NCBI GenBank assembly: GCA_037126765.1
Contig: JBBCBC010000026.1
Location: 9,598,418-9,662,417 of the forward strand
Length of the DNA: 64,000 bases
Source: Stenogyne calaminthoides
Lineage: Eukaryota > Streptophyta > Magnoliopsida > Lamiales > Lamiaceae
Direction of reading: 5' to 3'
The notes beneath the pieces were generated by a model, which worked only from the letters and a program-made list of their open reading frames with translations, had not been told where the DNA came from and made no database searches. Below are positions 56,521 to 64,000 of the stretch, one piece after another. Numbering within the stretch: position 1 is the stretch's first letter; every line of letters starts with the position of its first letter. The position numbers and the translations under genes were made by a program.

Positions 56521-58744
56521 TAAACTTTTCCACTGTGAAGTTGGCAAGTAGCATTGGAATAGTAACACAAGTTCTCCCTGTACTAACAAGATGGAAGGAG
56601 GTAGATGAAGACAATGGATTGAAGCCCGGGTTCGATCATCTGCATGTATGGGTTATAAAAATTAATATGTTCAATATATTACTTTACCTTCTTGTAATCT
56701 AATGTGCATGTTCTATGTGAGTTGTAGATGCACATGGATTTGAATATCGATGATGCTGGCATGAAACGGAGCCTGGTCGATTGGATGAATAACAGTACTA
56801 GGCAAAAGCATTATAAATTGCATAAGCATTTTCTTCATTATCCAGATCTACAAGAGGCTAAGAATAACAAACCCGAATTCTGTCCTGACCAAGATAATTG
56901 GGAAAAACTGTGCGATTATTTTGCATCAGCTAAATTCTAAGGTAGTGTTAATTTTGCTAATTTTAATCCACATAATTATGATGTTACAGTTTTAATGGCT
57001 GACACTGTTTTAATGCCAAAATTCTGATTTGTAATGTTCTATTATAATGCTCTTGCAGCGTTCAAGTGAGATAAATCGAAGCAACAGGCAGAAATTGCAA
57101 TGCAAACATACCAATGGAAGAATGCCTTTTTTCAGTCCGATCGTATGAACTTGTGAGTATATATGACATAAATGAAATTGTGAGACTTTCAAAGTAGTAT
57201 GTCTTTACAATTTCTGTATTCCTTGCACTAGCATGCTGCATCTACACACCTATCACAAAAATGAGATTATATCACTGCATCCTTTTACTACGCCAGACAT
57301 TTTACATAAATGAGTATATATATCAGCTTTTGTTATTTTACTCAATTATAAATTATTAGTTTCTTAGAATAGTGATACACAACCTGAGCATTTACTAGTA
57401 TCCAGTTGAGACAAGTAATGAGATAACTTAAGAAGAAATAATATATAATCAGTAGGTTAACATACAATCAGTAAAGTCAGATTATTCGCTTTTGTTCATT
57501 TATACCGGTCTACTATGCCTCGAATATGCTTGACTGGTATGTATAATGCTGCATATATACAAAAGAACCATGTTATATTCCCCACTTGTATTAGGTAGCA
57601 AATAAACAGAGGAAACAAGTCTTGAAGTCTTGAATTGGCAACTGATGAGAAGTTCTAATTCAACTTATAGCAATATAAAATTTGGCAATTGATGAGAAAT
57701 TTTAATACAACTTAGCAACATAAATTTAGAATTTACGAGATGTTTATATTTAATATGAAAACCTGATTTGGCAGACCAGCCATGGTAAGAGAACGTATAT
57801 CTGCTTTTGCACTGAATATATAATAACTTCGATAATAACAGTTCACATTGATGTACTTTGATGTCTTTTCAATCTACGGTATATATGGTGAAAAAATGAA
57901 GTAGCTGATTTTTATAATTTTTTGTAGACTCATCAATAGAGAACTGTGCGGTCGGATTTACTTGTATGAGCGCACACACATTATAGAGAAAGATGGGTGG
58001 ACATCCGTCCAGACAAAATAAAATTGGGTAAGCCGTGTAGACATTTATGATATTTGGTTGTTTTATTTATTGAGGTTAATTTAATTCTTTTCTAATTCAG
58101 TACGTAGCAGGTTCTATACAATTAATTCAGTTGCATTAGATCCTTTTCTGATTGTTGTGGATGGTCAAGCATGATAATCTTTGAATTTTTGTTTCTTAAA
58201 CAAATTTAGATAGAGGATAAAAAATTTATGGTTGATGCTTGCATTTATGTGTCTTAGATTGAAGTTTATGTTTAAATTGGTAATTCTTGTTTGTTCGAGG
58301 ATAATGGACTATTATTTAATTTACTTTTTTATGCTTAATTACCAGAAAATGATGAAACGTAAGCAAGAGGAATATTTTGAGCTCGGAAAGGAGAAGACTG
58401 AAGGTGAGATAGTCTTGGAGGTGTTGGGCCATGAGATTGGATATACCAAAGGTCTTTGTTATGGTCTAAAGCCTCCAAGTAGACGTAGTTCATTGTACCA
58501 TTCTTCTACTCAATACGAAGATGAACTAAAAGAAAAAACGAAAGAGTTGCAACACTCTAGAGCTCAAGTGCAAGAACTACAAACTCAAGTAACTAGTTTG
58601 AAAGACGAGCTGGCTACACAAATTGAAAACCCGTCTGCAAAACTCTCTGAGCAAAATGCAAATCTCTCTGCAAAACTCTCTGAGCAAAGTACAACTATCA
58701 ACAAACTATTGGTTGTTTCGAGTTGTAAAGGGTTCGACATATAA
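56521..58744 (+). pseudogene. C2 Transposase_24-type gene, 3' exons
   Basis: Exons read on the plus strand: 56521-56645 (ITQVLPVLTRWKEVDED-like, donor GTATGG); 56729-56938 (WMNNSTRQKHYKLHKHFLHY, DNWEKLCDYFASAKF); 57059-57152 (SEINRSNRQKLQCKHTNGRM, then VRSYEL after one extra T in a T-run, donor GTGAGT); about 57928-58012 (ELCGRIYLYERTHIIEKDGW); 58346-58744 (EIVLEVLGHEIGYTKGLCYG and a C-terminal coiled coil with repeated NLSAKLSEQ). The LHKHF / NWEKLC / SEINR / HTNGRMPF order is the Transposase_24 pattern of plant En/Spm elements. A stop at 56938 and the T-run slip suggest decay, but the last exon is clean. Exon edges are my estimates. Confidence 0.65.
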
Positions 58745-59310
58745 TTAAGGGTATATTAATTGTATACACTTTCACTGTCTTCTTATAAAAAAAATTACCA
58801 TGTTCCTAAAATACTTGTTTGGATTCAGAAATTTAGTTCTTGGAAGAAGATTTGTTTCTAGAAAAGTGGTGTAATTGAGAAATATAGTCAAAAAGGAGTT
58901 AGTAGATTGGTGCTTATTATGATCTTGTGAGATGTATGACTTGCTAATTAAATTAGAAAATCCATGTAATATATATATATATATATTTTTAAAGGTGATA
59001 TCTACAGAGGAGAAGATTTCATCATCGTCGTTTGAAGTGCAAAAAGAGGAATAATAGCATGGAAATTAGTTTTAGAAATATACCAAGACTCTCGTTTTTT
59101 TAGTTTACTGTTTAATGTAATATTGATAATAAATATTGTTGATTGATTTCTATTTGCCTGAAGAAGTTTTTTGTTAATGCAAATTAGTTTTTTTTATCTT
59201 TAATTAGTTCAGTTTTTGTTGTAATTTTTTTATTTAGTAATTGAAATTAATATATCTAGTATTATTATTACTTTAATATATATAAAAAATAAATAAATTG
59301 GCAATAAAAA
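58745..59310. other. 3' flank of the C2 gene
   Basis: AT-rich, with a (TA)n run at 58971-58986. No further gene seen. Confidence 0.4.
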
Positions 59311-60233
59311 TAATTATTTCGCGATGAAATAAATGCGATATGTGTCATTTTTATGACGAAATAATAGTCACGGTATGTTAACTAATCATGACGATATATA
59401 TTGTTACTATATCAATTTCTTAAGTGACGATTATCATCATCGTCACTGAATAATATTTTATTATGACAAAAATATTTTGTCACCATTTTCACATCTTTTA
59501 ACGACGATGAACATTTTGTCACTAAAGTCTAATTTTTTGTGATGAAATTTAGTTGTCATTATATCTATATATATAACCACGATTATTTTTTTCGTCATTA
59601 TTTTGTAATTCTTTCATGACGAAAAATGTAAAATATGATGAATAATATATTGTCACCAAATCTGAACTTTTTGTGATGATTATTATTTTCGTCACTAAAT
59701 AATATATTATAGTGACAAAAATAATTTGTCACAATTTCCACATCATTTTGCGACAATAAAAATTATCACTAAATCATACTAATTAGTGACAAATTTTATC
59801 GTCATTATATATGTACACATATAACGATGATCAACATTTCGTCACCGAACAACAATCCTTTCTTGACGAATATAGAAAATGTGATGAAATAACCAAGCTA
59901 ATTGTGACAAATTTAACGTCACTAATGTAACTTTTTTTGTCACAATTATTTATATCGTCACGTAAAATTGAACTTTAGTGACGAATTTTTGATGCCTAAT
60001 GTGACAATTTATGCGTCACAATAGATGGCAACATATAGTGACGGTGACCTTTTTCGTCACCAAATGATGCCCTTTAATGACGAATTAATATAGTGTCATA
60101 TTTTTCATAATACCACGCACATTAAATGACGATCTAAGCCACAAAATTTTTTTTTCACGAATTATCAATTGTGACGAAAAATGATGTTTCAGTGACAAAT
60201 TTTTTCGTCGCGATTTCTCGAATTTCCTGTAGT
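59311..60233. repeat. C2 right subterminal repeat region
   Basis: Numerous GTGACGAAA/TTCGTCAC words in both orientations mirror 46429-47500. The tip is AATTTCCTGTAGT. Confidence 0.75.
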
Positions 60234-60541
60234 TATATTATTCAAATGGCTACCATATTAGGAATGACACTAAATCAAATAGGAATATACATAATTCCTA
60301 ACAGACTTGGCCATAAGCCCAAAATTGACACTGAGCCCAAATAAGTAAACTGGGCTTTTTGGTGTACTTGTATCAAACACACCTAGACTTATTAAATAAT
60401 ATGAGAAAGCCCCTTCACCTTTTATCACTATCAGATGGAGGACAAATTAATACTTCTTAAATAGCATTAGGAAGCCCTTTCACTTTTGATCACAATCCGA
60501 TGTGGGGCAAAATAGAACTCTTTTTTAACACAATCCTGACA
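60234..60541 (-). repeat. TRIM-like LTR, second copy (truncated by C2)
   Basis: It aligns with the 61290-61570 part of the other LTR: TAGGAATATACATAATTCCT, GGCCATAAGCCC, GTGTACTTGTATCAA, CCCCTTCACCTTTTATCA. It is cut at the C2 tip. Confidence 0.7.
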
Positions 60542-60639
60542 AATCTCCACCTTGGTAAAATAAAACAAACTTCATTGTCTTCACCTACAATCATGATCAT
60601 CAAAACAGAGAATAAACCTGCTCCACCTTGAATTGAACC

Positions 60640-60975
60640 CTCTCGTAAATCAACTTATGCACCAGATGCACCATAAAAATACAACCAACTTCCCGCACAC
60701 AGATTTGCTGATAGAATAGGACAATTAGCAGTGTTCATCCTCTCACATATTAATAGTTGTACCATATGCACCTTAAAAGTGCCAGACGTACGAGCAGTTC
60801 TCCACCTTAACTTGAATCCTCTCTCAGATTAATAGATGTACCAGATGCACCATAAAAGTACCAAACAAGTGAGCAACTTTTCACCTTGACTTGAATCCTC
60901 TCACGAATCAACAGATGTATCAGATGCACCGTAAAAGTGCAAGAAGTGCGAGCAGCTCCTAGTATACATATTTCA
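60640..60975 (-). repeat. About 75-80 bp minisatellite, four units
   Basis: Each unit carries CCTCTC...ATTAATAGATG, CACCATAAAAGTGC and CGAGCAG, and most end CTCCACCTTAACTTGAAT. On the minus strand that last part contains the PPT-like AAGGTGGAGA. Confidence 0.7.
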
Positions 60976-61136
60976 TGCCAGTGTGTCACAGTAGAATCCT
61001 TCAGAGAAGCATCTCAACGTATTTCAGATCAATCAACCACCTTTTTCATCAATGATGCCCAAAACCCTTGTTGTTTAAAAAAGACGCGCATTTTAATCTG
61101 TCATAACATCTTTCTCACAAGATTGCAAAAATCCTA

Positions 61137-61152
61137 ACCGGCTCTAATACCA
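61137..61152 (-). promoter_or_regulatory. TRIM-like primer binding site
   Basis: TGGTATTAGAGCCGGT on the minus strand differs from the initiator tRNA-Met complement TGGTATCAGAGCCGGT at one base, a likely C-to-T change. Confidence 0.75.
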
Positions 61153-61162
61153 GTTTTTTATA

Positions 61163-61570
61163 TGTGAAAAAGATATAAACAAACATGAAATAAATTGGCA
61201 CAAAACTATATCTGGTTCAGTAACAATGTGTTAACTACATCTACGGGCAAAATAGAGGATCTCATATTTTACTCAGGATGAATATAAAGATACAAAATGA
61301 TGCTAGGTCAAATAGAAATACGAATAATTCCTAACAAACTAGGCCATAAGCCCAAAATTAAAATCGAGGACTAAATAAATAATTTAGGTTTTTTGGTGCA
61401 CTTGTATCAAAGACACTTATGTTTCTTAAATTATATTAGGAAGCCCCTTCACCTTTTATCAATGTGGGACAAATTAAAGTTGTTAAATAGAATTAGAAAA
61501 CCCTCTCAACTTTAATCACAAATTGATGTGAGAAAAAACAAAACTCTTTTATTTTGACATAATCCCAACA
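61163..61570 (-). repeat. TRIM-like LTR, first copy (about 408 bp)
   Basis: It starts TGTTGGGATTATGTC on the minus strand and ends near TTTTTCACA, close to the PBS. The inner boundary is uncertain by about 10 bp. Confidence 0.65.
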
Positions 61571-61739
61571 TAGACAGTGGATATATGAGACGACTCATGA
61601 TACAGACCCCACGATCCTATTCATAGTCATACCCGTAGGATTTTCTTAAAATACACATTAAATATGGATTGTTAAAATCATAAAAATATTATTTAGTTGG
61701 TGTTCCAAAACATTGCCATGAGTCCATGGAAGGTTTGTG

Positions 61740-62163
61740 ATACTGCTCAGAGGCACGTGGAGGATTACTCAAGCAGCTGCAACTCGACATTAGAAACCCC
61801 TGCGCCATAATAACCATCAAATTGAATGCAAATATTGTGTCTCATGTGGGCCTCTACGATGGATTTTTGAGGGATAGTCAGGGTAGTGTATATTGCGTGT
61901 TTGCTGTTACAAAGGAGGGAATTCAATCGGTGGATATGGCGGAAGCTTGAGCGGTACTTGAAAGGGTGAATGTTTGCATGCGCTTCAATAAGGTGGAATA
62001 TAGTTGGGTCAGACGTTTCAATGATATTGTCGCTCATAATTTAACTAATTTTGCATTTGGATGTAATTCTGCTTATGTCTTGTCTTTCCATTCTGAAAAA
62101 CGATTCAACATTTTGTGGCTGTCGATTTATCGGTCTCTGATGAATATGTTTCTTTTCTTGTAA
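61740..62163 (+). pseudogene. RNase H-like relic (RVT_3 type, LINE-derived or domesticated)
   Basis: An almost open plus-strand frame reads ITIKLNANIVSHVGLYDGFL, then RDSQGSVYCVFA, VDMAEA, one stop (TGA where Trp is likely), AVLERVNVCMRFNKVEYSW and RRFNDIVAHNLTNFAFG. This is the order of plant RVT_3/RNase H domains: K-N-D-A (here K-L-N-A-N), RDSxG, AEAxA, the ETDS region and N. The first catalytic Asp is replaced (NAN) and the DS of ETDS is missing, so it is inactive. Its position outside any recognised LINE suggests an old fragment. Confidence 0.6.
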
Positions 62164-62972
62164 ATAAAGTACTCCTTAAATGTTACAGTAATATATTTCT
62201 AACCAAATAATTAAATGAGTATTTAATTAGTTTTGAACTAATTAAATAAGTAAATAATTGGTAATTAACGAGTGTTTGAGACATTCGGCCTTAACTAATT
62301 AAATGTGGGAAGAGGCATGTTTTGCAATTGGAATTTGGTCTGGACTTGGGCTTTGAAGTCTTCTTATCTTCTTATAACGTTTCAAGTCAGATGTAACAAA
62401 TGCATTGTTAAGGTGTGGCCATCATTTTAGTCAATCCAAATTAGAAAATGACATTAAGTGTCATAATTGCTCAAAATTATTTCAATCGATCTTTCACATG
62501 GTGGATTGGCTCCTATAAAAGAAAATATATGTGGTTGTTAAAAACTTGAAATTTATGTTGACAATTACATGAAAGTTTTTTTCCAACTTAAATATTTCTG
62601 CAATTATACCTTTCTAGAAAATCATTGCATAAAGTGTTTGCTAGTCAGCATTAGCATATAGAGTGTAGTTATGCTCCTCGCGTCATTTTACTTCATCGGA
62701 GCTTTAGACGTTTTGGTGCGCCCCATATCTAAATATAAAAGTAATTTTACCTTTAAGAAAGTAATGCAAAACCATGAGCATTAGCCAGAACATGTTCATT
62801 ATGTGGGCAAGGGTCTAACCTTGGCTCGACTTTGCATATTGTTAATGCTATTCCACTTCGGGTTCAAGGTTGTTGTTTTAATTTATACCTACCATAAGAG
62901 GAAAATTATTGTTCGTAGAAAGTTTCTAATTCTTGAAGCCTTCTAAAAGTGGAAACTACTACTTTCGGAATG
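62164..62972. other. Unassigned AT-rich stretch
   Basis: No gene, repeat or mobile element recognised. A pair of short words (TTAATTAGTTTTGAACTAATTAA at 62223-62245, an imperfect palindrome) is the only structure noted. Confidence 0.4.
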
Positions 62973-64000
62973 TGTTGGTCCCACGGTAAACGAGTCTTAC
63001 ACGTGTATGGGGGGAATACACGTGTACAATAATTTTTAAACTTTTTCTCATACTGAGATCAGTGAGTCAGGTTGTCCTGAGAAATAGCACTAAGAAACAC
63101 AAATTGCGCTGAGTCAAAGTCTACAGAGACAATAACACTGAGCGGCTTTTAGTAGCTTCAGATTAGCCCAAGTGATCTGAGATTTTAAAAATAGAATCCA
63201 AATAACCTTGGAGTAGATAACTATCTTACTAACTACTCAGATGAGTTTGGTCAGTTTGACAATTATCTATACCAGCTTATCTAGTGTGTGAAATGTGTAG
63301 GCCCTAAGTTTATACTCGTTTTTATCTTGCTGAAAATCTTTATCACTTAGTAAATTAGTGGTTAAGGACGTGATCAATTTAATGCAAACTTAGTGGATTG
63401 ATTCCAACAGAATATCAAAAATCTCAGTAAGCTTTCAGTGAAATATGCAACAGATATAATGCAATACAGAAAGCAAATAACACAGTGACTTATAGTGGTT
63501 CAGAGACTCAAGCTCCTACGTCCACTCTCTTTGATCCTAAGACAAATTCATTAACTCACTACTACTACTACTACTACAAGCTTTCAGACTGAACGCAGCA
63601 GCTTACTAACTTCCTCTATGAGTTTTCAGGCTAAACTACACTGCAGCTTACTAACTCAAACACACACAAGCTTTCAGACTGTCACAAGCAGCTTACTAAC
63701 TTCTTCTCTAGAGTTTTCAGGCTGAGCTCAACTGCAGCTTACTAACTCTTTACAACTCTCACTTTCCAACAATCACACACTCACACTACCTAAACAATAG
63801 GTTTTGGGTTTGGTTGGTTTTCAACTAAGGTGAAATATCCTTTTACAATTTAGAACACAAGGTAAAAGGCTAGGATATCTCTAAGTAAGCTTTGGATATT
63901 TGCTTGAATCTAGGCTTAGTAAATGAGCTCTCTTCAAAGATGAAACACTTCGAAAATTCTTAGGGTTTCGAGTGCTTCACAGTATAAACTTGAATACGAA
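62973..64000 (-). repeat. Sirevirus-type LTR running off the right edge
   Basis: On the minus strand the LTR ends TATTCCCCCCATACACG...GGGACCAACA at 62973, parallel to the CCCCTCTAGACTTC...GGGACCTACA end of E2/E3. The block CCTACGTCCACTCTC with GACTTATAGTGGTTC at 63485-63530 is the reverse complement of the GAGTGGACGTAGG...GAACCACTATAA block of the other LTRs. An array of AAGCTTTCAGACTG / CAGCTTACTAACT words fills 63570-63750. No primer site follows at 62972, so it is a solo or 3' LTR. Confidence 0.6.
63560..63760. repeat. Minisatellite-like array inside the right-edge LTR
   Basis: Alternating words AAGCTTTCAGACTG, GCAGCTTACTAACT and GAGTTTTCAGGCT are repeated about twice each at about 65-75 bp spacing, after a (CTA)n run at 63561-63578. 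Confidence 0.65.

Larger units (their letters stand above)
46429..60233 (+). mobile_element. C2: 13.8-kb CACTA-type transposon with captured sequence
   Basis: The left tip is CAATACAGGAAATT (46429) and the right tip, on the minus strand, is ACTACAGGAAATT (60233). Each is about one base from CACTACAGGAAATT. The 3-bp duplication TAT flanks both ends (46426-46428 and 60234-60236) if the right tip lost its first C. About 1 kb at each end is packed with GTGACGAAA/TTCGTCAC words, the subterminal repeats expected for CACTA. Inside are a Transposase_24-type gene (+), a captured fibrillin exon, other exon-like pieces and a SINE. No CACTA main transposase (Transposase_21 type) was recognised, so it may be non-autonomous. 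Confidence 0.72.
60234..61570 (-). mobile_element. TRIM-like non-autonomous Copia element
   Basis: On the minus strand: LTR 61570-61163 (starts TGTTGGGATTATG), PBS TGGTATTAGAGCCGGT (61152-61137), a 621-bp non-coding internal region with four minisatellite units (60975-60640), PPT AAGGTGGAGATT (60553-60542), and a second LTR from 60541 (TGTCAGGATTG) cut at 60234 by C2. No ORF. A second internal region (46428-46085) continues beyond C2, so the original unit was a tandem LTR-internal-LTR-internal array. Confidence 0.72.

Noticed and set aside
61765..62037. Minus-strand 90-codon ORF opposite the RNase H relic
   Set aside because: The plus strand carries recognisable RVT_3 motifs in order; the minus frame has none.

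Overview
This is nuclear DNA of a flowering plant, probably a eudicot, and almost all of it is transposable elements. The signs are AT-rich sequence, Copia and Gypsy retrotransposons primed by tRNA-Met-like sites, CACTA transposons with Transposase_24-type genes, a tRNA-derived SINE, and a broken fragment of a plastid fibrillin gene. I find no intact host gene, no host RNA gene and no CRISPR array. The species cannot be named from the sequence.

Left third (1-21405): a stack of nested insertions, ordered by insertion boundaries and target-site duplications (TSDs). The oldest layer is a Copia pol/LTR remnant (20316-21405, +). It is cut by another + strand LTR (19262-20315), which is cut by a minus-strand Copia element, E1 (coding 293-2622; LTR 3986-5615 plus 19143-19261). 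E1 is split by a Sirevirus-like Copia, E2 (5616-19137, TSD AACAT). E2 carries a small non-autonomous LTR element, here called family N (from 15192). E2's 3' LTR is chimeric, N on the left and E2 on the right, which suggests a recombination deletion that removed E2's envelope-like region.

Middle (21406-42032): a minus-strand CACTA transposon (C1) with Transposase_24-type exons, split by a nearly complete Sirevirus-like element, E3 (23342-40301, TSD AGTTG). E3 has gag, protease, integrase, RT, RNase H and a 3.5-kb envelope-like region after pol. Its RNase H is interrupted by a complete family-N element (30347-33795, TSD ACTGG) with 1.5-1.8 kb LTRs around only 147 bp of internal sequence.

Right third (42033-64000): a truncated Ty3/Gypsy gag-pro-RT with its LTR (42079-45551, -), then a 13.8-kb CACTA element (C2, 46429-60233) with long GTGAC-rich ends. 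C2 carries a captured fibrillin first exon, a SINE and a multi-exon Transposase_24-type gene. C2 sits in a tandem TRIM-like LTR element (46085-46428 and 60234-61570). A LINE RNase H relic follows, then a Sirevirus-type LTR that runs off the right edge.

The most notable points are the family-N/Sirevirus pair (a minimal LTR-PBS-PPT-LTR parasite with a perfect hairpin at its TATA box), the recombinant E2/N LTR, a TATA box conserved upstream of the envelope-like ORF, and dense clusters where CAG/CTG in one LTR appears as CG, CGG, CCG or CGAG in its sister. Those clusters look more like methylation-linked sequencing error than evolution. Many apparent frameshifts in E2 should be read with that in mind.
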